Below, piece after piece: positions 54,361 to 64,000 of a DNA stretch of 64,000 nt. Positions within the stretch are counted from its first letter, which is position 1. Every line of letters starts with the position of its first letter. Where the stretch lies: positions 201,958,581-202,022,580 of the forward strand of contig OY992537.1 of NCBI GenBank assembly GCA_963921195.1. The letters run 5' to 3'. Under the pieces are notes generated by a model, which ran no database searches, was not told the DNA's origin, and worked only from the letters and a program-made list of their open reading frames with translations. The stretch is from Pegoplata infirma. Its lineage: Eukaryota; Arthropoda; Insecta; Diptera; Anthomyiidae. The translations under genes were made by a program, and so were the position numbers.

Positions 54361-55960
54361 TCTCAGATTCTCTGATAAATTTTTTTTCTATATAAAAAAA
54401 GTCTCAGATTCTGAGACATTTTTTCTATATAAAAAAAGTCTCAGATTCTGAGACATTTTTTCTATATAAAAAAAGTCTCAGATTCTGAGACATTTTTTCT
54501 ATATAAAAAAAGTCTCAGATTCTGAGACATTTTTTCTATATAAAAAAAAGTCTCAGATTCTGAGACATTTTTTCTATATAAAAAAAAGTCTCAGATTCTG
54601 AGACATTTTTTCTATATAAAAAAAAGTCTCAGATTCTGAGACATTTTTTCTATATAAAAAAAGTCTCAGATTCTGAGACATTTTTTCTATATAAAAAAAG
54701 TCTCAGATTCTGAGACATTTTTTCTATATAAAAAAAGTCTCAGATTCTGAGACATTTTTTCTATATAAAAAAAGTCTCAGATTCTGAGACATTTTTTCTA
54801 TATAAAAAAAGTCTCAGATTCTGAGACATTTTTTCTATATAAAAAAAGTCTCAGATTCTGAGACATTTTTTCTATATAAAAAAAGTCTCAGATTCTGAGA
54901 CATTTTTTCTATATAAAAAAAGTCTCAGATTCTGAGACATTTTTTCTATATAAAAAAAGTCTCAGATTCTGAGACATTTTTTCTATATAAAAAAAGTCTC
55001 AAATTCTGAGACATTTTTTCTATATAAAAAAAGTCTCAGATTCTGAGACATTTTTTCTATATAAAAAAAGTCTCAGATTCTGAGACATTTTTTCTATATA
55101 AAAAAAGTCTCAGATTCTGAGACATTTTTTCTATATAAAAAAAGTCTCAGATTCAGAGACATTTTTTCTATATAAAAAAAGTCTCAGATTCTGAGACATT
55201 TTTTCTATATAAAAAAAGTCTCAGATTCTGAGACATTTTTTCTATATAAAAAAAGTCTCAGATTCTGAGACATTTTTTCTATATAAAAAAAGTCTCAGAT
55301 TCTGAGACATTTTTTCTATATAAAAAAAGTCTCAGATTCTGAGACATTTTTTCTATATAAAAAAAGTCTCAGATTCTGAGACATTTTTTCTATATAAAAA
55401 AAGTCTCAGATTCTGAGACATTTTTTCTATATAAAAAAAGTCTCAGATTCTGAGACATTTTTTCTATATAAAAAAAGTCTCAGATTCTGAGACATTTTTT
55501 CTATATAAAAAAGTCTCAGATTCTGAGACATTTTTTCTATATAAAAAAAGTCTCAGATTCTGAGACATTTTTTCTATATAAAAAAAGTCTCAGATTCTGA
55601 GACATTTTTTCTATATAAAAAAAGTCTCAGATTCTGAGACATTTTTTCTATATAAAAAAGTCTCAGATTCTGAGACATTTTTTCTATATAAAAAAAGTCT
55701 CAGATTCTGAGACATTTTTTCTATATAAAAAAAGTCTCAGATTCTGAGACATTTTTTCTATATAAAAAAAGTCTCAGATTCTGAGACATTTTTTCTATAT
55801 AAAAAAAGTCTCAGATTCTGAGACATTTTTTCTATATAAAAAAAGTCTCAGATTCTGAGACATTTTTTCTATATAAAAAAAGTCTCAGATTCTGAGACAT
55901 TTTTTCTATATAAAAAAAGTCTCAGATTCTGAGACATTTTTTCTATATAAAAAGTCAGAT
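54361..55960. repeat. Homogeneous 37-bp palindromic satellite array, about 42 copies
   Basis: Unit: GTCTCAGATTCTGAGAC (8-bp arms around one T) plus ATTTTTTCTATAT plus seven A. The A and T runs also pair, so the whole unit is a near hairpin. Nearly all units are identical; rare variants are 36 or 38 bp in A-run length, one AAATTC and one ATTCAGAG. Such uniformity implies recent amplification or ongoing homogenisation. It ends 287 bp before the PolD3 ATG. Eight or more decayed blocks of the same family lie elsewhere in the window. Confidence 0.97.
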
Positions 55961-56100
55961 TTTGAGACTTCGTTACATTTTATTTAAATATAAATTTAAA
56001 TTGTTTTTACCGTTACGAAAAATACAACCCTGTTTAGTTACACCTCCACTTTTCAAACATGTGTGTTGACAGCGGCTGTTTTCTGTATGGTGCGTTATTT

Positions 56101-56106
56101 TCAGTT
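56101..56106 (+). promoter_or_regulatory. Candidate initiator (TCAGTT) upstream of PolD3
   Basis: TCAGTT fits the insect initiator consensus TCAGTY and lies 141 bp upstream of the ATG, after the satellite. No TATA box or DPE at the usual spacing was seen. The motif is short, so this is only a guess. Confidence 0.25.
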
Positions 56107-56246
56107 CATTCCATTACGTTTCTTTCGTGTTTTATAACAATTGCCGCATTTTTTTGTGTTAAAAAATCAATTGCCAACATTCCTGCACAATTTTATTTTA
56201 TTGTAAAATTTGTGTTTTAAGTTTGTTTAAAAAGAGAAAAATAATC

Positions 56247-57572
56247 ATGGGCTCTACAAAACTGAAGGAAGATTTATCAAATTGTTTAATAAACTTTGAT
56301 CGTCGCGTATTGGTCACCGAATTGCTGGATGATTATAAGGTGGCCTATGAGGAAGTCAACGATGTGTTAGTGGATTATTTGGAGGAGCAGGAAAAATCGC
56401 AACAATTAAAATATGAAAAACGTTATTTAGTGCATGGCCAAATAGAGGATGATAATAAACAAATTTTCAAAATAGTAGAAGAACAAAAATTAAAAGAGTG
56501 GCTCAAAAAATTAAAAAATGCTCAATCTTCCCTCTATTCTGTGGAAGTGGCTGGTGGTGCTAAATCAGCAGCCCCTATATTTAAACCTATGAGTATAGAG
56601 GAAAATGTTAAATTGAAAAATCGGCAAGGAGCTAAAGTTTCCAATGGATCGTTAGAAGCGTCCTCAGCTTCAGCAGTGGTAAAGAAAGAAATTAAACCAG
56701 AACCCAAGAAACCCGTACAAGAAAATGGTGATTCAAAATCTACCAAGGAATCTCCTAAAGCATCTAAGAAATCTTCACCAAAAAAAGACGTTACTGCAAA
56801 GAAAACCTCACCTAAAACGGAAACTTCTCCAACGGATAGCAAAAAAACTACCAAAGAAAAAGCAGCTCCTAAAAAGGGAGGTATTAACAATTTCTTTGCT
56901 CCTGCAGCAGCTGCTAAGAAAAAGTCAGAAGATACTAAAGATTCCAAAACTACAGAAGTTGCTAAACCCCCCACTCCCAAAAAAATGCAAGATTTCTTTA
57001 AAAAGCAAACCGAAAAGCCACAAACTAAAACAGAATCCCTTAAAAAGCCAGCTGTTAATACCTCCGTACAACTATTTGAGGAAGAAGATGAAGAACCAGA
57101 AGAAGTTCCCTCTTCGGATGAGGAAGAAAAATTGGAAGCCTTAAAAAGAGATATTATATCCTCAGATGTGGAAATGGAGAATGATGAAGAGGCAGACAAT
57201 AAACCATCTACCAGCTCAAAAAGAAGACGTATATTAGATTCTGATGATGAAGAAGAGGAAACTCCCCCTGTTAAACATGAAAAACTTGATATTAAAGAGG
57301 AGTCTGATAAAGAGGAAGTGGAATCTGCACCCCCACAAGATGAAACATTTTTAGATGAAGATGGTTTTGTTATAACTAAGAAACCAAAACAAAAAGCAAA
57401 AACTACATCAACCAAGTCTACAGCAACAAAGAAATCTCCTCCTGTTACTAAGAAAACATCACCCAAGGAATCGAAAAAGTCTAGCGTAACTCCCAAAAAG
57501 GATTCTAAGCCTTCTGCTACTCCTGTTAAAACTAAACAAGCTGGCATTATGAGTTTCTTTACTAAAAAATAA
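56247..57572 (+). CDS. PolD3: DNA polymerase delta subunit 3 (p66/Cdc27-like), 441 aa
   Basis: POLD3 links the polymerase delta catalytic/p50 core to PCNA in nuclear DNA replication and repair. Residues 1-110, from MGSTKLKEDLSN and LDDYKVAYEEVNDVL, match the p50-binding N-terminal domain. The rest is a disordered Lys/Glu/Ser/Pro tail with acidic patches ('FEEEDEEPEEVPSSDEEE'), as in the family. The C-terminus has a PCNA-interacting PIP box, QAGIMSFF, at 431-438, only three residues from the end. Two more hydrophobic-xx-FF motifs are at 213-217 (INNFF) and about 247-251 (MQDFF). The ATG at 56247 (ATCATGG) was chosen; upstream codons lack an ATG in frame. Single exon, usual length (about 430-470). 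Confidence 0.88.
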   Translation: MGSTKLKEDLSNCLINFDRRVLVTELLDDYKVAYEEVNDVLVDYLEEQEKSQQLKYEKRYLVHGQIEDDNKQIFKIVEEQKLKEWLKKLKNAQSSLYSVEVAGGAKSAAPIFKPMSIEENVKLKNRQGAKVSNGSLEASSASAVVKKEIKPEPKKPVQENGDSKSTKESPKASKKSSPKKDVTAKKTSPKTETSPTDSKKTTKEKAAPKKGGINNFFAPAAAAKKKSEDTKDSKTTEVAKPPTPKKMQDFFKKQTEKPQTKTESLKKPAVNTSVQLFEEEDEEPEEVPSSDEEEKLEALKRDIISSDVEMENDEEADNKPSTSSKRRRILDSDDEEEETPPVKHEKLDIKEESDKEEVESAPPQDETFLDEDGFVITKKPKQKAKTTSTKSTATKKSPPVTKKTSPKESKKSSVTPKKDSKPSATPVKTKQAGIMSFFTKK

Positions 57573-57721
57573 AAATTATTTAATACAAAAAGCATTTTGG
57601 AAAAAATTGTATGATTTTATTTTACTTGGTACTAATTTGGTTAAATTATTACAACAAATGGAATGTTAAGTTTATGTATTATAATTTTTAAGTTATTTTT
57701 CATAAATCGAGAATAATTTAA

Positions 57722-57727
57722 AATAAA
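57722..57727 (+). terminator. Candidate polyadenylation signal of PolD3
   Basis: AATAAA lies 150 bp after the stop codon, in A+T-rich sequence. Confidence 0.4.
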
Positions 57728-57770
57728 ATTTTATTTAACATACGATTTTAGGCAAGATTCAATTATTAAC

Positions 57771-57902
57771 CAGTTTGTCTACAACATCGAAAGATGACAT
57801 CAATTTTTTAGCGTTTGTCGTATACGACGTATAAACTACAGTTTGTCTAAAACATCGAAAGATGGCATACATTTTTTAGCGTTTGTCGTATACGACGAAT
57901 AT
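57771..57902. repeat. Two-copy tandem repeat with TCGTATACGA palindrome
   Basis: 'CAGTTTGTCTACAACATCGA' with 'AAGATGACATCAATTTTTTA' and 'GCGTTTGTCGTATACGACG' occurs twice with a period of about 68 bp. It lies between PolD3 and the next MITE. Confidence 0.85.
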
Positions 57903-58008
57903 ATTAACGACTCTCACACTGCAAGGATCATGTAAATTGAAATAAGAAAAAACTAAATTTTACAAAACAGCAAAATAAATAGAAATAAAAAGAAAAAATA
58001 TTACAAAT

Positions 58009-58243
58009 GAAGGACTTACTGCATGAACTTGATAAGCAACATTTTATTTTTTCGTGTTTTTCTCCTTCTGCTAATGTTCCATTGACAGATTTTTTGCAGA
58101 AGTATTGCTTTAGCCTTTCGGTCAAGTATATTGAGAATAAAAGTGCTGCAAAAGTTATATTTTCTACATTATTTTAAAAGTTTTAAGGCAAAAACCACCA
58201 TAAAGTGAAATGTTGCTTATCGAGTTTTTACAATAAGCCCTTC
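58009..58243. mobile_element. MITE, TIR GAAGG(G/A)CTTA, 4-bp TSD AAAT, copy 2
   Basis: The left end GAAGGACTTACTGCATGAAC and the right end (reverse complement GAAGGGCTTATTGTAAAAAC) continue with 'GATAAGCAACATTT'. AAAT lies on both sides. It is inverted relative to copy 1 at 22918-23147 and lies 357 bp upstream of the GT49 start. Confidence 0.8.
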
Positions 58244-58600
58244 AAATGTGTTTATACAAAAAAATAATCAACTTTTGAAGCACCAATACGAAAAAAATTG
58301 GCACTCATGAATTAAATTACGCAATTAGTCCTTACCCCTGATATAAAACCTCAATTTTTATTAAATTAAAAATAATTTTAAAATAAGATTTTGTACATTT
58401 GACTCCAATTTCTAATTTCTACTTTTTTATTTCTTTTCAGTACCCAACGATTAATTTCTCCCTGGATAGTTTTGAAATTATAATTTTCAAAACTTTCGTC
58501 TGCAACAAATTTTTACAAAAGAGTTTTATTAAATAACAGCTTCAAAATTCCATACAATAAATTAAATTCCCCAACAACGACAAAAGAAAACGCATTTAGA

Positions 58601-61600
58601 ATGCGTTTTGAACCATTAGGACAAAAGATGTTTACACGACGTAATTGGCTGCTAAGATGCAGTATCCTAATAAATATTGTTGTAATATTATACATATGCA
58701 GTCATGTTATGATTGGTAACAGATATACGTTTACAACGGGCTCACAAGTGTTTATACCAGAGCAGCCACAGCAATCAACACAACAGCAGCCGCAGCCAGC
58801 ACAACAGGGTATGATTAGAGAACCATTAGGGAAAAGTGTAAGTTGAAAAAAAAAAAATGTTTTAATAAATAGGAAAATCATTAATGTACTCTTTATATTT
58901 TCAGGAACCATTAGTGGCATATAATAATGATGAAAAAGGTCCAGCACCTGGTGATACAGGTGGTCAAACTTTAGATTTACCACCACCTCCTGCTATTAAA
59001 GATGTCGAAATTCCCGAAATGGATCCTAATATTGGTGACCCAGCGGCTGTTATTGGTAATATTGCACCGGGTGGTAATAGTTATCTTAATAATACCAACA
59101 GTAATGATGGTAGTGGTACTTATATAGTAACTGGAGATGAAAAAGACTTTGATGAACGTTTACGTAGCATTATGAAATGTTATGATAAACCGTTTGAAGC
59201 TGAAACCCTACAGAGAGGAGATTTTTGGGTGTTAAAAAATTATGTTCGTGCCGAACATGGAGAACTCAAGTGCCATGAATCCATAACGTATACTACACAT
59301 GCAGATTACTCATTTTTAGATAATCTGATACCATTGTTAGAAAGGTGAGCTATTGCATAATTACATGGCATTGTTAAAAAGTAAAAAGTAAAAAAAAACC
59401 TAATACGATTTTATTACATATAAATATAACTATGATTTGACTTTAAAAATAACTATAATTTTCTATAAATTAAACTACGATATTGTTATGAAATTTCTTT
59501 AGAAATTTCTGAAATTCCGAAACATTTTTTTTTTTTACAAAAAAAGGGTGATACTGATAAGACATTATTCTAATAAGACCATGTTTCAGATTCTGAGACA
59601 AATTTTAAAACGAGAGAAAATCGAAAAGGAATGGACTAATATAAAATGGACTGCGTTAAAAAAAAACTACGGAATTGTATCAAATTCTTAAGATTATATT
59701 AATCTAATACAATAACGAATACAATTGGGCTATTACAACTACAAAAACATTTTCTTTGACCTTTCAGTTATAATTTATAAGAAATAAAATTTTTGCATAA
59801 AATTCTGACCTCGAGCTCAAAAATTTATTTCCTTTAAATTATAACTGAAAGGTCGAAGAAAACCAAAATTTATATAAAATGAAATTTGTTATTTTTTACT
59901 CAACCTCAATTTTTTCTTTTTCTCTCTCTCTCTCTCTTCCCCACCAGATGGAATGCTCCTGTTAGCATAGCCATGCATGCACCCGGCACTGACTTCCAAC
60001 CTACCTTAGATGCCATCAGATATTTAAGAGATTGTTTACCTGAAAGTAATCTAGTACGCATGTATACCACATTCCATGTATACTTTAGTACCAAACATAT
60101 CCCAAAATCTATACCCAAATCGGTGGATGCTCTTAAAATGGGCTATAATTGTTCGCTGCCAGCACCATATGTCAACGTAACATCGGGTCACTTATATAAA
60201 ACACAAAAGAAATTATTGTATCCTGTAAATGTTGGTCGTAATATTGCCCGGGATGCTTCTATAACGCACTTTATTTTAGCTTCCGATATTGAATTGTATC
60301 CAAATCCAGGTTTAGTGAAAAAATTCTTAGAAATGATTGCACGTAATGAGCCATATTTACAAAGGAAATCACCGCGGTAAGTAGAAAAATAAAGAAATCG
60401 GTTGCAGAATTCCTATCAAAAAATGTATCTTTTTCAAATTACAAGTAATATTTTTTGAATTACAATTTTGAATCTATTTCGAATTACAATTGAACTTTTT
60501 ACAATTATTTTTTTTTCGAATTACAATTGATCTGTTTCGAATTACAATTGATCTTTTTATAGTTTGTGCTGATGTTTGTAACTACCCGAAATATTAGTCC
60601 TAGACCTACCTTCAAGTATACCGATCGACTCAGAATAACTTTTTGAGTCGATTTAGCGATGTCCGTCCGTCCGTCTGTCCATCTATCGGTTTAAGCACGA
60701 TACAGGTCGCAATTTTCAATCAATTGATTTGAACTTGAAATTTAAAACTTTGAAATTTAAAACTTAAAAAAAAACATTTTAACTTGATTGACTTGAAATT
60801 TAAAACTTAAGCATCTTTTGGCCCAAGGACGAAGCCTATTGAAATTGGTGAAAATCGGTCCATGTTAAGACCTAGCCCCCATACAAACGCCCCCTTTTTA
60901 TTCGGCTTAAATGACTATAATAACCGTATTATAATAGATATCGCTTTGAAATTTAACAGGTAATTAAATTTTGTATGCACAAATCATCAATCCAAATTTC
61001 AAAGGAATCGGGTCAGTCCTTCTGGTAGTTCCATACAAACCACCCTCCCGATATTCACATAATTCCCTCAAAATTCATAAAAATTTAAATATTTGATAAA
61101 CATTCTATTTTGAGGTGTTAAACGTGTACTTTAGTAACCTAATTAAATCGGAATATAATTGGACCATTTTTGGACTTAGTTCCCCATATAAAAATTTCGA
61201 CCGATTTTCAGTTAAATCGGTCTATTGACAAAAAAATAAACCAATTCCACTAAAATTTGAACATTGTGTGTTTTCTACACTAAATAAAAATCTAGCAAAG
61301 GACAGATCCAATCGGTCCATGTTTGTACTTGGGACCCATTTTCCGGAAAACACTGGTGTAGGGTATCATATGGTCGGTCTTGATCGACTATATACTACAA
61401 TTGATCTTTTTCGAATTACAATTGGAATTTTCGAATTACAAATGGAATTTTCGAATTATAAATGGAATTTCGAATTACAAATAGAATCTTAAAATTAAAA
61501 ATTTAATCAATCTGTAAATGGTGCAGTGGACGATATTAATTTATTGTTCTCTTTTGTTTTTTTTAGTGTTTTCCCTCTATCCATTTTTGAAGTAGATGAG

Positions 61601-62138
61601 AGTAGTATAGTGCCACGTGATAAAACAGAACTACAAGAGTTCCTGCGTTCGGGAAAAGCCATACCCTTTCACAAAAGAGTATGTGCCAGTTGTCATGGTG
61701 TACCAAAATCCAAAGAATGGATGGCAGCCAATGAAACGGACGAATTAGGTGTCTTCCATATTGGAAAAAGAACGGGCTATTTTGTGCATTGGGAGCCCAT
61801 CTATATAGGAACCAATGCTGATCCACACTATGATGAACGATTAAGTTGGGAAGGCAAAAGTGATAAAATGCCACAGGTAAAGTAAAAGCAAATACTTGAT
61901 ATCGATTTTTTAAAATTTATCTAATATTCTTGTTTTCTAGGGTTATGCTTTATGTGTTTTAGATTATGAATTCCATATATTGGATAATGCTTTTCTAGTC
62001 CATAAGCCGGGCATTAAAGTATTGAAAAAAGATACGCGTCGTGCCATGTTGTCGGGCAAAACAAATCAATTAATACGTAAAATTATTTATCCGGAATTGA
62101 AAATTATGTATGGCACACGAAATGGCTGTGCCGTATAG
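58601..62138 (+). CDS. GT49-family glycosyltransferase (B4GAT1/LARGE-like), five exons, 537 aa
   Basis: Exons: 58601-58837, 58905-59344, 59948-60376, 61567-61876, 61941-62138. All introns are GT-AG and all junctions keep the frame (1614 nt with stop). The protein is type II: basic start MRFEPLGQKMFTRRN, a membrane helix at about 16-38, a Gln/Pro-rich stem, then a Golgi-lumen catalytic domain from about 150. The domain carries WNAPVSIAMHAPG (227-239), NVGRNIARDA and the metal-binding DxD-like DIE at 339-341, then FEVDE and a C-terminal 'YALCVLDYEFHILDNAF'. This pattern fits Glyco_transf_49, the family of B4GAT1 and the second LARGE domain, which add glucuronic acid in glycan priming. The acceptor cannot be told; insects have several paralogues. 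Cys residues in 'HKRVCASCHGVP' may be bridged. Confidence 0.85.
59345..59947 (+). other. Intron 2 of the GT49 gene
   Basis: 603 bp, donor GTGAGC, acceptor after a CT-rich tract and 'CCCCACCAG'. It holds one stray 'TTCAGATTCTGAGACA' unit (59586) and a short palindrome at 59751-59868, with 'GACCTTTCAGTTATAATTTA' mirrored around 'GACCTCGAGCTC'. Confidence 0.75.
60377..61566 (+). other. Intron 3 of the GT49 gene, enlarged by a DINE-like insertion
   Basis: 1190 bp, donor GTAAGT, acceptor TTTTTTTAG. It contains a minisatellite with unit 'TTTCGAATTACAATTGATC' (about 60455-60555 and 61392-61490) split by a DINE-like element. Without the element the intron would be about 350 bp. Confidence 0.75.
60555..61397 (-). 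mobile_element. DINE-like family 2 element inside the GT49 intron
   Basis: 'TTTGTGCTGATGTTTGTAAC', 'GAGTCGATTTAGCGATGTCC', the (CCGT) tract, 'CAAGGACGAAGCCTATTGAA', and terminal 'GTGTAGGGTATCATATGGTC' with hairpin GTCGGTCTTGATCGAC. It is antisense to the gene. A small local duplication of 'GAAATTTAAAACTT' is at 60730-60810. Confidence 0.7.
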
Positions 62139-62316
62139 TGGTTATTTAAGCATAAAAGTTGAAAAACTTTTCATGCTAATTGTAATTTATGGACGCGTTG
62201 TTTATCCCTTACAGATATGAGTTTTTCATGGTGGAATCAATCTGGATTTTTCTACAATTTATGGCAATATTTTGGTAGGAAATAGACAAAAAAACGGTAA
62301 GATTAGAAAATATGAA

Positions 62317-62322
62317 ATAAAA
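62317..62322 (+). terminator. Candidate polyadenylation signal of the GT49 gene
   Basis: AATAAA lies 179 bp after the stop codon. It is the first canonical hexamer downstream. Confidence 0.4.
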
Positions 62323-64000
62323 ATAAGAATTAATTAAGCTTAAAATACAAAAAGACTTTGAATAGAATTATTTAAAAAAGAAGTTTTTTTTTTATTTTTA
62401 CATTTTTTTAATTTTTGAATTAATTTTTTTTATTTTTGTGAATTTTATTTAAAGATTTATTGTATTTTAAGCTTAATTATAATTAAGAAACCATGTTAAA
62501 TTTTTATTTTTTTAAGGGATAGTAAGTTATTTTAAAAAAATTTTAACACAAAAAAGACTATAATGTAATAAAAAAATTAAAAAAAAAATATTGAAAAATT
62601 TATAAAATTCTAAAAAAAATCTGAAAAAACAAAGAACGTAGATTAAAATCTAAAAAAAAAAAATATTTTTGTAAAAAAAGGTTTAACCAAAATGAAATCT
62701 TAAAATATTAGCATTAACAAATGAAAAAAATTAAAGGATTTGATTTAATTAAAATGTTTAATTTTTTTATAAAAAAAAAAAAAAATTAAATTCAAAGAAA
62801 CTGAAAAGAAAATAATACAGCTTTGAAAGCAATATATTTTTAATTTTATTATATAATTTTATTTAGTATTTATTTAATTAAAATCGTACTTTTGTAAATT
62901 GTTTCTAAAAAGTGTTCAGATAAATTTAAAAGAAAAATATAATCATACATAAGAATTTTAGACTAAAAGCCATAATTCTTTAAATATTTTCAAAAACAAA
63001 ATTTTTTTTTCTGTAATTTAAACTTTTAATTAATACATTTATAAATCTCAAGGTATGATTGTATTTTATTTCTTTTTTATGACAATTTTTTGTATTATTC
63101 TCAATTAAAAAAAAAATGTCAATATGCATTTCTTGTTTTTCCCTATAAAACATCACTACTATATAAAAAAAGACTTTTAATTACTAAAACCATCACTTTA
63201 TAAAAGTATTTAAAACCTGAAATTAAAAAGATGGTTTTCAAAAGAAACAGTTTCTATTTTAATATTTTTCCCCTTAGACAACACAAACTTACATCACAGT
63301 ATGGCACTAAATTAATTTTTCAATTTAGTTTTTAAAATCTATAGAAAATTAATGTTATATCAGTGAAATTAAACCTAAATTTGTTGTATCCGCGTTTTAA
63401 GTCTGTGCAAAAAAAGTATTTTTTACCAAAAATTTTTGACAGTACAGTCTTGTTTAAACTACACTTAAAATCATGGTTATTAATTGAGACAAACAAAAAA
63501 ATTAAAATATACTAAAGTAGACCAAAATCTCAACACGGTACAATGGACTATTTTAAGTCTGAGCGCCATGGACTTGCCTAAAAGTTTCCTTATTTTAGGC
63601 TTGTACAACCAACCCTCAACTCAAGACCAAAATCCATCGATTCAAAAACGGACTTCACTATTGGAATCAGCATATATGATCTTCTAAAGTGCATGTATTT
63701 TTATAATTTTACTGAAAAATCACATCTTTGAACAGCGATAAAACGCAAACAACATTCAATTTGACAAAAGAAAAAAATGGATTTGTTCATAATCGTCTGG
63801 AGAATATACGTTAGCATGTCCCGAAATCAGAAAACTTTGGAATTTCTTTAAGGCATATCCCTAGAACGATGTCTATTGAAAAGCTGATTACGGGAAAAAT
63901 AATTTAACAATTTTTGGAGGTTATCTTCAGGGCTCAACCAGCGCTTATAGTTTGCATCCGTAGTGTATTTGGTAAAAAAAAATATTTTTTTATTTTTAAA
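62323..64000. other. A+T-rich flank, no gene recognised
   Basis: Almost pure A+T up to about 63250. From 63300 to the window end the composition is more balanced ('AGTCTGAGCGCCATGGACTT' near 63560), but no reading frame has family features. The 67-codon frame at 63484 lacks an ATG at its start and any recognised motif. Part of a longer 3' UTR is possible. Confidence 0.35.

Noticed and set aside
54361..55960. Regular direct repeats that might be taken for a CRISPR array
   Set aside because: There are no variable spacers; the whole 37-bp unit repeats, and the DNA is eukaryotic. It is a satellite.
56223..56246. Upstream extension of PolD3 by eight codons
   Set aside because: The extension would start at TTG; the first ATG in frame is 56247, in a good context.
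25359..56246. A functional cluster linking AsnS, PolD3 and the GT49 gene
   Set aside because: AsnS is 31 kb from PolD3 with only repeats between, and the three functions are unrelated.
56534..57595. 353-codon minus-strand frame
   Set aside because: It is the antisense shadow of PolD3; the + strand frame has family motifs and a PIP box.
63484..63687. 67-codon frame near the window end
   Set aside because: No ATG at its start, no recognised motif, and no splice partner was found; it remains unassigned.

Overview
The window is A+T-rich eukaryotic nuclear DNA, most likely from a fly (higher dipteran, possibly calyptrate). The reasons are the fly-like protein genes, a GT-AG multi-exon gene, and many copies of repeats that resemble Drosophila INE-1/DINE (Helentron-type) elements, with their (CCGT)n/(GGAC)n tracts and terminal 'TATACCCTCCA' hairpins. 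No host function can be assigned to most of the sequence; it is a dense, nested transposon and minisatellite landscape. No tRNA, rRNA or bacterial operon was seen.

Three host genes are supported, all on the + strand. They are an intronless asparagine synthetase (23668-25359), PolD3, the third subunit of DNA polymerase delta (56247-57572), and a five-exon type II membrane glycosyltransferase of family GT49 (58601-62138, 537 aa after splicing). AsnS lies alone in repeats; PolD3 and the GT49 gene are about 1 kb apart. Nothing suggests that the three act in one pathway.

Layout: 1-12.5 kb holds nested DINE, palindromic and Tc1-like elements, a decayed tandem coding-like repeat and a (GAAA)n tract. 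13-23 kb holds a near-perfect Tc1/mariner-like palindrome, a hAT-like element, a dead non-LTR retrotransposon, a duplicated DINE with a filled and an empty insertion site, and a Helitron end. 23.5-25.5 kb is AsnS. 25.7-45.7 kb holds a series of short inverted-repeat elements, several with exact target duplications, Penelope-like fragments with hammerhead-like motifs, and palindromic 35-bp minisatellites. 46.4-49.8 kb is a 3.35-kb foldback element with exact 8-bp target duplication and a broken gene. 50.5-51.4 kb is a Transib-like element whose two ends look like 23-RSS signals. 54.4-56.0 kb is a homogeneous 37-bp palindromic satellite next to PolD3. 56.2-62.1 kb has the other two genes.

Element ends were set by reading terminal inverted repeats (TIRs) and target-site duplications (TSDs) directly. 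Superfamily names rest on remembered TSD length and terminal motifs; no database search was run.
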